This document shows positions 54,636 through 64,000 of a stretch of 64,000 nt of DNA, piece after piece. Below the pieces are notes generated by a model that was given only the letters and a program-made list of their open reading frames with translations, was not told the origin of the DNA and did no database searches. Position numbers and translations under genes: made by a program. Source of the stretch: Caulobacter sp. (GTDB taxonomy: Bacteria; Pseudomonadota; Alphaproteobacteria; Caulobacterales; Caulobacteraceae); NCBI GenBank assembly GCA_029866155.1, contig JARWZW010000030.1, positions 30,467-94,466 on the forward strand. Reading direction: 5' to 3'. How positions within the stretch are numbered: the first letter of the stretch is position 1; each line of letters starts with the position of its first letter.

Positions 54636-55448
54636 TCACCAGCTCCCCGAGGATCCGCCGCCGCCAAACGAGCCGCCGCCGCCGGAAAATCCACCACCGC
54701 CGCCGCTTGACCAGCCTCCGCCGGACCCACCGCTCCAGCCGCCGCTGCTGGCCAGAATCCAGGGCAGCCAGCCCAGGATTCCACTCCGCCGTCGACGGCC
54801 CGACAGGGCGACCAGCAGGACGATGAACAGGAAGAGCAGCACCGGTCCGAGGGGGACCGGAAAAGTGTCCCGGGCCGCGGGGGCGACTGCGGCCTTCTGG
54901 GCGACCGCCCGGGCCTCGTCTTCCGGCAGGTTGAGCTGGGCGATCAGGGCCTCGGTCCCGGCCACCACCCCGCCCGGCATGTCGCCGTCCCGGAACTTCG
55001 GCAGCACGGCCGACTGCAGGATGACGCTGGACAGGGCATCGGTGAGGACGCCCTCGAGGCCATAGCCAACCTCGATACGGACCTTGCGATCCTTGGGCGC
55101 GATGATGAACAGCGCGCCACTGTCGGTCTTTTCGTCGCCTATGCCCCAGGTCCGGCCCAGCCGATAGCCGTAGTCTTCGATCTCGAGGCCCTGGAGATCC
55201 GGGAGGGTGACGACCACCAGCTGCCGGCCGGTCGCTGTCTCCAGCGCCTCCAGCCTCGTCGTAAGGTCCTGCTCGATGGCCGGCGACAGCAGGTTGGCGC
55301 CGTCTACGACCCGTCCCGAAAGCTTGGGAAAAGTCGGCGCCGCCCATGCGGGCAAGGCCGTCGCCGCCAGGACCAGGGCCAGCAGGGCGGCGCCGGCCCA
55401 GACTGCAAGCCTGTCGACGGAACCTCGAAGCGCGGGAGGCCTGGTCAC
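54636..55448 (-). CDS. YgcG family protein with TPM domain
   Basis: A 270-residue protein with a signal peptide, a periplasmic TPM domain (VVDGANLLSPAIEQDLTTRLE, GYRLGRTWGIGDEKTDSGALFIIAPKDRKVRIEVGYGLEG), one membrane helix near residue 205 and a Gly/Ser-rich tail ending GSW. This is the YgcG architecture. The GTG start at 55448 abuts the lemA-like stop. Membrane-fold quality control has been suggested for the family; not proven. Confidence 0.87.
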   Translation of the reverse strand: MTRPPALRGSVDRLAVWAGAALLALVLAATALPAWAAPTFPKLSGRVVDGANLLSPAIEQDLTTRLEALETATGRQLVVVTLPDLQGLEIEDYGYRLGRTWGIGDEKTDSGALFIIAPKDRKVRIEVGYGLEGVLTDALSSVILQSAVLPKFRDGDMPGGVVAGTEALIAQLNLPEDEARAVAQKAAVAPAARDTFPVPLGPVLLFLFIVLLVALSGRRRRSGILGWLPWILASSGGWSGGSGGGWSSGGGGGFSGGGGSFGGGGSSGSW

Positions 55449-56105
55449 CTAGGGCGCCGGGGCTGGAGCGGACCCGGGGGCAGTATTGGCGGCCGGCGCC
55501 GGGGGCGCGTCAAAGCTGACGGTCGGGGCGGTCTGGGCCGAGGCGGCCGCCGTGAAGGGCTGGGCCGGTTTCTGGCTGCCATAGAAGGTCTTGGCCCAGA
55601 TCACGGTCGGGAAGGTCCGCAGGGAGGTGTTATAGAGCCGGACAGCCTCGTTGTAGTCATTTCGAGCGACCGTGATGCGGTTCTCGGTTCCTTCCAGCTG
55701 GCTCTGAAGGGCCAGGAAGTTGGTGTTGGACTTGAGGTCCGGATAGCGCTCCTGGATCATCATCAGGCGGCCAAGCACGCCGGACAGATTGTCCTGGGCG
55801 GCCTGGAACTGGGCGAACTTCGCCGGGTCGGTGATGGTGGAGGCGTCGACCTGCACCTGGGTGGCGCTGGCCCGGGCTTCGGTCACGGCCGTCAGCACGT
55901 CCTTTTCCTGGGCGGCATAACCTTTGACGGTAGCCACCAGGTTGGGAATCAGGTCGGCGCGACGCTGATACTGGTTCTGCACATTGCCCCAGGCGGCCTT
56001 CACCTGTTCATCACGGGTGGGAATGGTGTTGATGCCGCAGCTGGCCAGGATGGCGCCGACGGCCAGGATGGGCAGGACTCGAAACAGCGAACGAAGACGG
56101 ATCAT
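55449..56105 (-). CDS. LemA family lipoprotein
   Basis: A 218-residue protein. The signal ends in the lipobox ILASC, so it is probably lipidated, then NTIPTRDEQVKAAWGNVQNQYQRRADLIPNLV, the conserved LemA helix. The C-terminus is Ala/Pro-rich. LemA proteins are helical envelope proteins of unclear role, often next to YgcG/TPM genes as here. Confidence 0.9.
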   Translation of the reverse strand: MIRLRSLFRVLPILAVGAILASCGINTIPTRDEQVKAAWGNVQNQYQRRADLIPNLVATVKGYAAQEKDVLTAVTEARASATQVQVDASTITDPAKFAQFQAAQDNLSGVLGRLMMIQERYPDLKSNTNFLALQSQLEGTENRITVARNDYNEAVRLYNTSLRTFPTVIWAKTFYGSQKPAQPFTAAASAQTAPTVSFDAPPAPAANTAPGSAPAPAP

Positions 56106-56259
56106 GGCTGGACAGCTCCCTCTCTTGCGGCGCGCCTGCGCCGATGCAGATAGATATAAGCGAGGACGGTCCCCTGCGTAAGCTCCCGATGAATATCGGT
56201 CGCAGGCCCTGCGCGCGGGGACCTCTTTGAGCAGACGACCCGAAAGGCTAAGGAGAGCC

Positions 56260-57372
56260 ATGTCCGATGGTGAAACTCCTGCTCCCCCCTCGACAGACAA
56301 GGCGGCGCCGGCGCGGTTCGGTTCCGGCTTTCTGAGAGACATCTGGTATTTCGCGGCGCTTGAGCGTGACGTGAAACCCGGAGCCATGTCCCGGCATGAG
56401 ATGCTGGGCGAACCGGTGCTGATCGGCCGGGACCGCAAGGGCGGGCTGTTCGCCCTGCGGGATGTTTGCCCCCACCGGGCCGCGCCCCTGTCCGCCGGGA
56501 AGATCACCACCGAGGCCGATGGCCAGGCCAGTGTCGAATGCCCCTATCACGGCTGGCGATTTGGGAAGGGCGGGGCCTGCACCGCCGTGCCGTCCCTGAC
56601 GGGCGGCCAGGAGATCGACATCAGCCGGATCCGGGTTCGGCGCTATCCGGTGGCCGAGAGCCAGGGGATGATCTTTGTCTGGATGGCCTCGGACCCGAGG
56701 TTCGAGGGCGAGCCTCCGGAGCCGCCGCCGACCTTTCCCGGAGTGGTGGGCGGCGGGCCCAAGATCGTCGACCGCATGGTCTTCGACAGCCATATCGACC
56801 ATGCGGTGGTCGGGCTGATGGATCCGGCCCATGGCCCCTATGTGCATCAGCAATGGTGGTGGCGTTCAGCCGGATCCCAGCATGACAAGGCCAAGAAGTT
56901 CGAGCCCCGGGAGGCCGGCTTCTCGATGGTCCGTCACGAGCCGTCAAAAAATTCGAGGGCCTATGCGATCCTCGGGGGCGAGCCCCTGACCGAGATCACC
57001 TTCCGACTGCCGGGACTGCGCTGGGAACATATCACCATCGGGCCCCGTCAGGTCCTGTCCCTGACCTGCCTGACCCCGGTCCATGACACCGCCACCCGCA
57101 TCACCCAGATCGTCTGGTCGGACCACCCGGCCTTCCTGCTGCTGCGCCCCCTCGTCGCCGCCGGGGCTCGGGCCTTCCTGCGGCAGGATGCGAAGATGGT
57201 GAACCTGCAGAACGAAGGCCTGAGATACGATCCCGGCCTGATGTGGATTGACGACGCCGACACCCAGGCCAAGTGGTACCAGCAGCTGAAACGCGAATGG
57301 ACAGCCTCCCGCACGGCCAGCCGCCCCTTCGAAAACCCCGTCAAACCGGCCACCCTGCGCTGGCGGTCTTAA
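56260..57372 (+). CDS. Rieske non-heme iron oxygenase
   Basis: A 370-residue oxygenase component. Rieske ligands are Cys70, His72, Cys94 and His97 (CPHRAAPLS, CPYHGW). The mononuclear iron site is near LMDPAHGPYVH. It resembles the VanA/CAO type that demethylates or hydroxylates aromatic or related substrates. No reductase or ferredoxin gene adjoins it, so electrons come from elsewhere. ATG 56260 has AAGGAGAG immediately upstream. Confidence 0.88.
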   Translation: MSDGETPAPPSTDKAAPARFGSGFLRDIWYFAALERDVKPGAMSRHEMLGEPVLIGRDRKGGLFALRDVCPHRAAPLSAGKITTEADGQASVECPYHGWRFGKGGACTAVPSLTGGQEIDISRIRVRRYPVAESQGMIFVWMASDPRFEGEPPEPPPTFPGVVGGGPKIVDRMVFDSHIDHAVVGLMDPAHGPYVHQQWWWRSAGSQHDKAKKFEPREAGFSMVRHEPSKNSRAYAILGGEPLTEITFRLPGLRWEHITIGPRQVLSLTCLTPVHDTATRITQIVWSDHPAFLLLRPLVAAGARAFLRQDAKMVNLQNEGLRYDPGLMWIDDADTQAKWYQQLKREWTASRTASRPFENPVKPATLRWRS

Positions 57373-57412
57373 GGCGCCTCCCCCGTTTCGGCGCGACGCG
57401 CCTTGGGAAGGA

Positions 57413-58720
57413 TCAGGGTGCGCGTTCGCTCCACAGATCGATATCCGGTTCCGCGCCGATCAGGGACAGGCCGGTGGCGATGGAGACCAGTTCGGCGCCG
57501 GACTCCAGTTTCGATGCCCCGAACCGCCGCGCAAAGATGCCTCGAACGGCCGGAACGAAGGACGAGCCGCCGGTGAGAAACACCCGGTCGATGCCGCCCT
57601 CGTCCAGGCCGGCCCGGGCCAGGACCTCGTTGACCGCACCCTCGATGGCGGTCAGTTCCGGGGCGATCCAGCCGTCGAATTCGGCCCGTTCCACCGTCTG
57701 TTCGATATGGATGTCGCCGGCCTCGAACAGGAAGGTGGCTGAGGGGCTCGCGGAAAGAGCCTCCTTGAAGCGCGACACCGACTGGTAGAGGCGATAGCCA
57801 TGATTGTCGTCCAGCAGTTCCACCAGGGCCCGGATCCTGTCCGGCTCAAGCGCGGAACGCACCAGGCTGCGGATATCGCGCATGTCGCGGCTGGCCCGCA
57901 GCAGGGCCAGCTGTTCCCAGCGGGCAAAGGCTGAATAGTAGCGGTTGGGGATGGGCAGGATGTTGTCAAAGGCCCGGTAGCCGGAGCCCTTGCCCAGTCT
58001 GGGCGAGACCAGCCGGTCGATGATCCGATAGTCGAAGGCGTCGCCGGCTACCCCCACCCCGGAATTGGCCAGGCCCCTGGACGTCACCTTGCCGCCTGAC
58101 CGCTCGAACCTGACAAGGGAAAAGTCGCTGGTGCCGCCGCCGAAATCGGCGACCAGAACCGTGGCGTCGGCCGTCAGTTGCCGGGCGAAGAAGAAGGCGG
58201 CCGCCACCGGCTCATAGGCATAACGGATGTCGCCAAATCCCAGCCGCGAGAAGGCGGCCTGGTAGCGGTTCAAGGCCAGGACCGGGTCCGGGCGCTGGCC
58301 GGCGAAGGTGACGGGCCGGCCGACGATCACCCGGGCCGGCAGGTCGGCCAGGGCGTCGCCGGCATGGTCGCGCACCTTGATCAGGAAGGCCGCCAGCAGG
58401 TCCTCGAAGGCGAAGCGCTTGCGCAGGATCTCGGTGTCGGTGAACAGCGGGCTGGCCGCATAGCTCTTGAAGGACTGGATGAACCGGGTTTCCAGCGGCT
58501 CTTCCAAATAGGCCTCGATGGCACAGGGACCGGCCTCAACAACCCGTTCGGACGGATCATGGGCCGGCACATGGAAGCTGAGGGCCGAACGAAAGGCGAC
58601 CAGGCTCTCGTCCCCGTTGGGAAAGCTGATCAGCTGGGCATCACCGTCACCGGTCGTGATGGAGACGACGGTGTTGGTGGTGCCGAAATCGATGCCGAGC
58701 ACGGGCTCAGGACTGGACAT
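57413..58720 (-). CDS. Hsp70-family protein (YegD-like)
   Basis: A 435-residue ATPase-only Hsp70. GIDFGTTNTVVSI, VADFGGGTSDFSLV and FLTGGSSFVPAVR are the actin-fold ATP motifs, but there is no substrate-binding or lid region, as in E. coli YegD. The role is unknown. It lies beside maeB with no shared operon evidence; 228 bases without gene separate them. Confidence 0.88.
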   Translation of the reverse strand: MSSPEPVLGIDFGTTNTVVSITTGDGDAQLISFPNGDESLVAFRSALSFHVPAHDPSERVVEAGPCAIEAYLEEPLETRFIQSFKSYAASPLFTDTEILRKRFAFEDLLAAFLIKVRDHAGDALADLPARVIVGRPVTFAGQRPDPVLALNRYQAAFSRLGFGDIRYAYEPVAAAFFFARQLTADATVLVADFGGGTSDFSLVRFERSGGKVTSRGLANSGVGVAGDAFDYRIIDRLVSPRLGKGSGYRAFDNILPIPNRYYSAFARWEQLALLRASRDMRDIRSLVRSALEPDRIRALVELLDDNHGYRLYQSVSRFKEALSASPSATFLFEAGDIHIEQTVERAEFDGWIAPELTAIEGAVNEVLARAGLDEGGIDRVFLTGGSSFVPAVRGIFARRFGASKLESGAELVSIATGLSLIGAEPDIDLWSERAP

Positions 58721-58948
58721 GGGAGTCTCCAGGACAGGTCGTCGCCCGGTTCCGGAGAACGGGCGCAGGGGGAAAACGGCAGGGTCACGCCAGACCCAGG
58801 ACGCGAGGCCCTGTTCTGTCTGGTCTCAGAGGCGCCCCGAACGGACCGGGCGCATGAAGGGGACCTTGTCCCCGGGCCGGAGGCGGACCGCCGGCCGTTA
58901 CGTCACGGCGACCCCAAAGGAAGCCGCCTCGCCTCTCGGCGTCCGTTT

Positions 58949-61240
58949 CTAGCTCTCAAGCGTCGCCGGCTGCTCGAAAGCCGCCATCATCGCCATGTTG
59001 AGGATGCCCGACACCGAAGCCGATAGCGGGCAGATCTGCACCGACCGCGACAGGCCCAGAAGGATGGGGCCGATCACCGTGGCGCCGCCCAGGCTCTGAA
59101 CCAGCTTGGTGGAGATCGAGGCGGAGTGGATGGCGGGCATGATCAGGATATTGGCCGGGCCCGTCAGCCGCATGAAGGGATAGTTGCCCCGGCGCTCCGG
59201 CTCAAGGGCCAGTTCGGGCGGCATCTCGCCTTCATATTCGAAATCGATGCCCTCCATCATGTCCAGCATGGCCACGGCCTCACGGACCTTCTCGGACCGC
59301 TCGCCCATGGGATTGCCGAAGGCCGAATAGCTGAGGAAGGCGACCCGGGGGGTAAAGCCCAGGGCCTTGACCGAGCGGGCCGCCTCGCAGGCGATCTCCA
59401 CGAGGTCCTGGGCGTCGGGCATTTCGGTGACATTGGTGTCCGCGATGAACAGGGTGCGGCCCTTGGCCAGCAGGATCGACATGCCCATGACCCGGCCGCC
59501 GGTGGCCGGGTCGATGACGCCCAGCACCTCTTCCAGAACCTGGTCGAAATTGCGGGTCACGCCGGTGACCATGCCGTCGGCATCGCCCAGCGCCAGCATG
59601 GAGGCGGCAAAGCTGTTGCGGTCCTGGTTGATCAGCCGCTGCACGTCCCGCTTCAGGAAGCCTTCGCGCTGAAGACGGCCATAGAGGTGGTCGACATAGT
59701 CCGGATTGCGGTCTGACAGCCGGGCATTGACAATTTCCAGCCCTGCCTCGGCCGGATCGATGCCGGCGAGGCGCATGTTTTCCTCAACCAGTTGCTCGCG
59801 GCCGCACAGGATGGCCGTGCCCAGGCCCTGCTGCTGGAAGGCATAGGCTGCCCGGATCACCGACGGCTCTTCGCCCTCGGCAAACACGATGCGCTTCTTG
59901 GTCTCGCCCGACTGGACCAGGCCTGAAATCTTCTGGAGGAAGCCAGCGGTCGGGTCGAGGCGCCTGGCAAGCGTGGCGCGATAGGCGTCCATGTCCGGGA
60001 TGGGCTTGCGGGCGACGCCGGTATCCATGGCCGCCTGGGCCACGAAAGGCGGGATGTACCAGATCAGCCGGGGGTCGAACGGGGTCGGGATGATGTAGTC
60101 CGGGCCGAACTTCAGCTGACGGCCGTGATAGGCGGCGGCCACCTCGTCCGGGACATCCTCACGTGCCAGCTGGGCCAGGGCCCGGGCGCAGGCGATCTTC
60201 ATCTCCATGTTCACCCGCCGGGCGCGCACATCCAGGGCGCCGCGGAAGATGTAGGGGAAGCCCAGGACGTTGTTGACCTGGTTGACATAGTCGCTGCGAC
60301 CCGTGCCGACGATGGCGTCGCTGCGGACCTCGGCCACTTCTTCCGGCGTGATCTCGGGATCGGGATTGGCCATGGCGAAGATCAGGGGGCTGGGGCCCAT
60401 GCTGGCCACCATCTCCTTGGTGAGGGTGCCCTTGGCCGACAGCCCGATGAAGACATCCGCCCCGACAATCGCCTCCTCAAGGGTGCGGTGGGGCGTGTCG
60501 GTCGCGTGGGCGCTCTTCCACTGGTTCATGTCCTGGGTCCGACCCCGCCACAGCACACCCTTGCGGTCGACGGCGATGACATTGGACGCGGTGACGCCCA
60601 TGGCCTTCATCAGTTCCAGGGTGGCGATCCCCGCCGCGCCGGGGCCATTGAGCACCACCTTGACGTCGGCCAGCTTGCGGCCGGTGATCTCGCAGGCGTT
60701 GATCAGGCCGGCGCAGGTGATGATGGCGGTGCCGTGCTGGTCGTCATGGAAGACCGGGATGTCGAGCAGTTCCTGCAGCTCGGTCTCGATCCGGAAGCAT
60801 TCGGGGCTCTTGATGTCTTCCAGATTGATGCCGCCGAAGGTCACGCCGATGTTCTTGACCACCGTGATGATCTCGTCGGCGTCCCTGGACGACACCTCGA
60901 TATCGATGGCGTCGACATCGGCAAACCGCTTGAAGAGGACACCCTTGCCCTCCATCACCGGCTTGGAGGCCAGGGCCCCCAGATCGCCCAGGCCCAGGAT
61001 GGCCGTGCCATTGGAGATCACCGCCACCAGGTTGCCCTTGGAGGTGTAGTCATAGGCCAGTTCAGGATTGGCGGCGATGGCCAGGACCGGCACGGCGACG
61101 CCCGGCGAATAGGCCAGGCTGAGATCCCGCTGGGTCGCCATGGGCTTTGTGGCCGCGATGGCGATCTTGCCCGGCGTCGGAAACTGGTGGAACGCCAGCG
61201 CCTCTTCGTCGGTGAAGGACTTCTTCTCGGACTCGTTCAT
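58949..61240 (-). CDS. maeB: NADP-dependent malic enzyme, MaeB type
   Basis: A 763-residue two-domain protein. The N-terminal malic enzyme part (about 1-430) has GDLGALASKPVMEGK and the NAD(P) site VLNGPGAAGIATLELMKAMG. The C-terminal half resembles phosphotransacetylase but has no such activity in E. coli and is regulatory. It decarboxylates malate to pyruvate, giving NADPH. ATG 61240 gives MNESEKKSFTDEEALAFHQF. Confidence 0.95.
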   Translation of the reverse strand: MNESEKKSFTDEEALAFHQFPTPGKIAIAATKPMATQRDLSLAYSPGVAVPVLAIAANPELAYDYTSKGNLVAVISNGTAILGLGDLGALASKPVMEGKGVLFKRFADVDAIDIEVSSRDADEIITVVKNIGVTFGGINLEDIKSPECFRIETELQELLDIPVFHDDQHGTAIITCAGLINACEITGRKLADVKVVLNGPGAAGIATLELMKAMGVTASNVIAVDRKGVLWRGRTQDMNQWKSAHATDTPHRTLEEAIVGADVFIGLSAKGTLTKEMVASMGPSPLIFAMANPDPEITPEEVAEVRSDAIVGTGRSDYVNQVNNVLGFPYIFRGALDVRARRVNMEMKIACARALAQLAREDVPDEVAAAYHGRQLKFGPDYIIPTPFDPRLIWYIPPFVAQAAMDTGVARKPIPDMDAYRATLARRLDPTAGFLQKISGLVQSGETKKRIVFAEGEEPSVIRAAYAFQQQGLGTAILCGREQLVEENMRLAGIDPAEAGLEIVNARLSDRNPDYVDHLYGRLQREGFLKRDVQRLINQDRNSFAASMLALGDADGMVTGVTRNFDQVLEEVLGVIDPATGGRVMGMSILLAKGRTLFIADTNVTEMPDAQDLVEIACEAARSVKALGFTPRVAFLSYSAFGNPMGERSEKVREAVAMLDMMEGIDFEYEGEMPPELALEPERRGNYPFMRLTGPANILIMPAIHSASISTKLVQSLGGATVIGPILLGLSRSVQICPLSASVSGILNMAMMAAFEQPATLES

Positions 61241-61415
61241 CGGGGCCTGCAGATCGCCTGGCGCGGGAAAACCCTGCGCCGCCATTCGGGAAAGGCGCGC
61301 AACCTAACGACCGCGGCCGCTGCGAACAACCGGCTTGGAACAGGTTGGGACCCTATCAATCATACAAACGGGCAAACCCAACCATGGCGCTGCGCCAATC
61401 GTGACGGCTAGCGCC

Positions 61416-61661
61416 CTATCGCCCTGACTCTGCAGCTTCCCTGTCCGCACTCATCCCCCGCTGATTACGCCGGCAGAGTTCGAGCGCCTGGCCCAGGCCT
61501 TCCCGGGACTGCGGCCTTGCCAGGGCCTCGCGCCCTACCCGCCCAAGGCAGCCGGAGGGCGTTATCACGGCCCCGAGGATCAGGAGAGGCAGCACAATAG
61601 CCATCAGAATGACCAGGGCGACCAGGGTCTCCGTCTCACCGGGCCGCAGCAGCCACTTCAT
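61416..61661 (-). CDS. Small hypothetical membrane protein
   Basis: An 81-residue protein. One hydrophobic helix (LVALVILMAIVLPLLILGAVI, about 13-34) follows a short charged start; the rest is polar and Arg-rich. I do not recognise a family. The start overlaps the alpha/beta hydrolase stop (ATGA on the minus strand), which supports it being translated. Confidence 0.5.
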   Translation of the reverse strand: MKWLLRPGETETLVALVILMAIVLPLLILGAVITPSGCLGRVGREALARPQSREGLGQALELCRRNQRGMSADREAAESGR

Positions 61662-62557
61662 GGCATTTCGCGGGCCCTGGCCGCCACAGCCGCAATCGCC
61701 CCGGCGATCTGGCCATAAAGGGGAACCGGGATGTCATGCCCCATGCCCGGAATGGTCAGCAGTTCGGCGCCCGGAATGGACCGGGCCGTGTCCTCGCCGC
61801 CGGCCAGGGGCACCAGGGGGTCGGCCTCGCCGTGGATCACGGTGACCGGCAGGGTCAGGCCGGCCAGTTTCGGTCGCCGGTCAGGCGAGGCCAGGATCGC
61901 GGCATACTGGCGCATGAATCCGGCCGGATAGTAGCTGCGCCGCACGTCGGACAGGGACCGCTCCCTGTGGGCCGCCTCATCGAAGTCAAAACCGGGCGAG
62001 CCCATGATCTTCGCGTTCTTCACGCCATGGGCCAGATAGGCCTCGATATCGTCATGGGGATTGGGGGCGGGGGTGCTCAGGGCCGTCAGGGCCTCCGGCG
62101 TGGCGGGCGGCAGGGCGCGGTTGCCGGTGGTCGACATGATGGAGGTCAGGGACAGGGCGCGATGACCATGATCCGCCGCCACCAGTTGAGCGATCATGCC
62201 GCCCATGGAGGCGCCGACGATATGGGCCTGTTCGATCTCCAGGGCGGCCAGAAGGGCGGCGGCGTCAGCCGCCATCTCGTCCAGGCTGTAGGCAACGGTC
62301 GGCGCCTGGCCGCTCATCACCGCCCCCATGACGGCCGCCATGTCCGGCAGGCCGGCTTCTTCGAACTTGTGGGACAGGCCGATGTCGCGGTTGTCGAACC
62401 GCACCACCCGATAGCCGTGCCCGGCCAGCATGTCGCAGAAGGCATCCGGCCAGCGCGTCATCTGGGCGCCCAGCCCCATGATCAGCAGCACCGTCTCCGG
62501 TCCCTCCCCCCGGATGTCGTATTCGAGGCTGATTCCGTTGGCGGTGATCTGGGGCAT
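61658..62557 (-). CDS. Alpha/beta hydrolase
   Basis: A 299-residue hydrolase. The nucleophile elbow is VGASMGGMIAQL (Ser, in GxSxG form), with a catalytic Asp near IHGEADPLVP and His in GMGHDIP. Oxyanion motif is IMGLGAQ. It resembles esterases or the catechol/epoxide hydrolase-like group; substrate unknown. The small membrane protein gene follows in the same operon. Confidence 0.87.
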   Translation of the reverse strand: MPQITANGISLEYDIRGEGPETVLLIMGLGAQMTRWPDAFCDMLAGHGYRVVRFDNRDIGLSHKFEEAGLPDMAAVMGAVMSGQAPTVAYSLDEMAADAAALLAALEIEQAHIVGASMGGMIAQLVAADHGHRALSLTSIMSTTGNRALPPATPEALTALSTPAPNPHDDIEAYLAHGVKNAKIMGSPGFDFDEAAHRERSLSDVRRSYYPAGFMRQYAAILASPDRRPKLAGLTLPVTVIHGEADPLVPLAGGEDTARSIPGAELLTIPGMGHDIPVPLYGQIAGAIAAVAARAREMP

Positions 62558-62829
62558 ATGGGTTCCATCCCTGGGATTTTTCCGGACTGTCCAACGGTCA
62601 GGGCCGGGGCGTCAACGCCCTTGCAGGGTCCGGGTCGGCCGACGTCAGAACGCGTCCTTCGACGCGCGCCCTGCGGGGCCTATCAGGATGACCAAGAGAG
62701 GGGCTTTGGGTTGATGTTTCAGTGGCCGCGAACGGCGACGAAGAGACTGGCCCAACTCCCCTCGTTTGACTTTGGAAAACCGGGCGGGCTGTGCTTTTGT
62801 CCGGTTCCGTTTTTTTCCGGAGCGACGCC

Positions 62830-63603
62830 TTGACCGCACCCCCTGTCCGACTGGCCATTGCCGGGGCCCTGGGCCGGATGGGTCAGGCCGTGGCGCGGGC
62901 GGCCGAAGGGCGCAGCGATCTAGTCGTTTCGGCGCGGTTCGACCGGCCCGGCGTCAGCGGCCCCGGACTGGTTTCCCAGGAGGAGGCCCTGGGCAGCGCA
63001 GATGTGGCAGTCGACTTCACGGTTCCGGAGGCGTCCGTCGCCCTGGCCGAACGGGCCGCGATGCGGGGCGGGCCGGCCCTGATCATCGGCTCCACGGGCT
63101 TCAGTCCCGAACAGATCGCCAGGATCGACCAGGCTGCGGCGTCCATCGCCATCGTGCGGTCGGGCAATTTCAGCCTGGGGGTCAATATGCTGCTGGGGCT
63201 GGTGGAGCGCGCTGCGCGTAGCCTGCCGGCAGAGTTCGACATCGAGATCTTCGAGGCCCATCACCGGCGCAAGACCGACGCCCCCAGCGGCACGGCCCTG
63301 ATGCTGGGCGAGGCCGCCGCCCGGGGCCGGGGCGTGACCCTTTCCGAGGTGCGGGTGGCCGGACGCGACGGTCTGACAGGCCCCCGGCCTGACGGGGCAA
63401 TAGGTTTTTCCGTCCTGCGCGGCGGCGGCATCATCGGCGACCACAGTGTGATCTTCGCCGGCGAGGAAGAGGTCCTGACCCTGTCCCATTCCGCCAGCGA
63501 CCGGGGCCTGTTCGCCCGAGGCGCCCTGGCGGCGGCGGTCTGGGCGGCGGGCAGGCCTCCGGGCCATTATGACATGCAGGACGTGCTGGGCCTGAAGGCC
63601 TGA
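62830..63603 (+). CDS. dapB: 4-hydroxy-tetrahydrodipicolinate reductase (DapB)
   Basis: A 257-residue enzyme of lysine/diaminopimelate synthesis. The Rossmann motif is [14 protein letters not shown]; the catalytic block [16 protein letters not shown] carries the active-site His and Lys. A TTG at 62830 is the start: CGGAG lies eight bases before it and it gives [14 protein letters not shown] frame from 62791 is less likely. The S9 peptidase gene follows by 20 bases. Confidence 0.95.
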   Translation: MTAPPVRLAIAGALGRMGQAVARAAEGRSDLVVSARFDRPGVSGPGLVSQEEALGSADVAVDFTVPEASVALAERAAMRGGPALIIGSTGFSPEQIARIDQAAASIAIVRSGNFSLGVNMLLGLVERAARSLPAEFDIEIFEAHHRRKTDAPSGTALMLGEAAARGRGVTLSEVRVAGRDGLTGPRPDGAIGFSVLRGGGIIGDHSVIFAGEEEVLTLSHSASDRGLFARGALAAAVWAAGRPPGHYDMQDVLGLKA

Positions 63604-63622
63604 TATCTTGGGGAGGGACCGG

Positions 63623-64000
63623 GTGAAGAGACGACCGTTTGCGGCCCTGCTGGTCAGCGCCATGATGCTGACCACGCCCCTGGCGGCGGGCGCCGAGGCG
63701 CCGGCCCGGCCGGTCCTGACCCCGGCCGACCTGTTTTCCCTGGAACAGGCCAGCGAGCCCCAGGTGCGGCCTGATGGCCGGCAGGTGGTCTATGTCCGGG
63801 TCAGCAACGACATCACCACCGACCGCGCCCGCCGCAGCCTGTGGCTGGTGGACGCAGACACCGGGGCCCAGCAGCCCCTCGTGGCCGGCCCCGGCAACCA
63901 CATGAGCCCCCGGTGGTCGCCGGATGGCAAGCGCCTGGCCTATGTCTCCACCGCCGAGGGCGGCGCGCCGCAGCTGTTTGTCCGCTGGATGGAGACCGGC
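63623..64000 (+). CDS. S9 family peptidase (prolyl oligopeptidase/DPP-IV type), partial
   Basis: Truncated by the window edge after 126 residues. A GTG start (GGGAGGGACC upstream) gives a signal peptide KRRPFAALLVSAMMLTTPLAAGA. Then come TPADLFSLEQASEPQVRPDGRQVVYVRVSN and SPRWSPDGKRLAYVSTAEGG, beta-propeller repeats of S9 peptidases. The catalytic domain lies outside, so activity cannot be judged. Confidence 0.8.
   Translation, partial: MKRRPFAALLVSAMMLTTPLAAGAEAPARPVLTPADLFSLEQASEPQVRPDGRQVVYVRVSNDITTDRARRSLWLVDADTGAQQPLVAGPGNHMSPRWSPDGKRLAYVSTAEGGAPQLFVRWMETG

Overview
The window is one continuous stretch of high-GC alphaproteobacterial chromosome, most likely from the Caulobacterales (Caulobacter/Phenylobacterium-like). 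Pointers are a CpdR receiver with its phospho-acceptor at Asp51 beside an N-formylglutamate amidohydrolase gene, the comF-grxC-amidase-DUF1178 cluster, COQ9 divergent from rpsU, frequent TTG/GTG starts, and 1-4 bp ATGA/GTGA/TGATG overlaps inside operons. Genus is not proven by the sequence. I see no prophage, integrase, insertion sequence, CRISPR array or plasmid gene. This is mostly core genome with some accessory loci.

Layout. 0-2 kb: bfd-bfr iron storage, then a pair of palindromic repeats and a receiver-domain protein whose phospho-Asp is Glu. 2-7.5 kb: PpiC lipoprotein, argJ, an isolated pstS, mutT, a Flp-type pilin and a BioC-like methyltransferase. 7.5-12.6 kb: a Kv-like channel, comF, grxC, a Nit1-type amidase, a DUF1178 protein, a transaminase and a GNAT protein. 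12.6-16.2 kb: an HscC-type Hsp70 coupled to a J-like membrane protein. 16.2-22.3 kb: RcnB-like protein, DUF938 methyltransferase, typA, a small RNA that looks like the alpha-r8/suhB/MmgR family, N-formylglutamate amidohydrolase, cpdR, tRNA-Val(GAC) and a Cro/CI-type regulator. 22.4-34.3 kb: MHYT-GGDEF-EAL protein, YbjN and UbiK proteins, lgt-midA, an MFS permease, obgE-proB and a KefB/KefF-like potassium efflux pair. 34.4-41.1 kb: 3-oxoacid CoA-transferase, an XdhC-like protein, a coupled pair of catalytically degenerate enzymes (class III aminotransferase fold, aldo/keto reductase fold), and a BtuB-like receptor behind a cobalamin riboswitch. 41.2-50 kb: alanine dehydrogenase, alpha-2-macroglobulin/PbpC pair, rpsU. 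50-64 kb: coq9, purEK, a GGDEF protein, a LemA/YgcG/TPM operon, a Rieske oxygenase, a YegD-like Hsp70, maeB, an alpha/beta hydrolase, dapB, and the start of an S9 peptidase cut by the window edge.

How the genes work together. Bfd/Bfr handle iron. The Nit1-type amidase sits beside glutaredoxin and faces a kynurenine/glutamine-type transaminase, which fits repair of deaminated glutathione. YfhM-like alpha-2-macroglobulin and PbpC form the known periplasmic defence pair. HscC with a J-like partner forms a dedicated chaperone system. UbiK and COQ9 serve ubiquinone synthesis. CpdR and two GGDEF proteins belong to cell-cycle and cyclic-di-GMP control. The most notable observations are the small RNA with the UUUCCUCCCU motif, the degenerate enzyme pair at 36.8-38.8 kb, the Glu-receiver at 1.0-1.8 kb, and an apparent CTG start codon for ribosomal protein S21.
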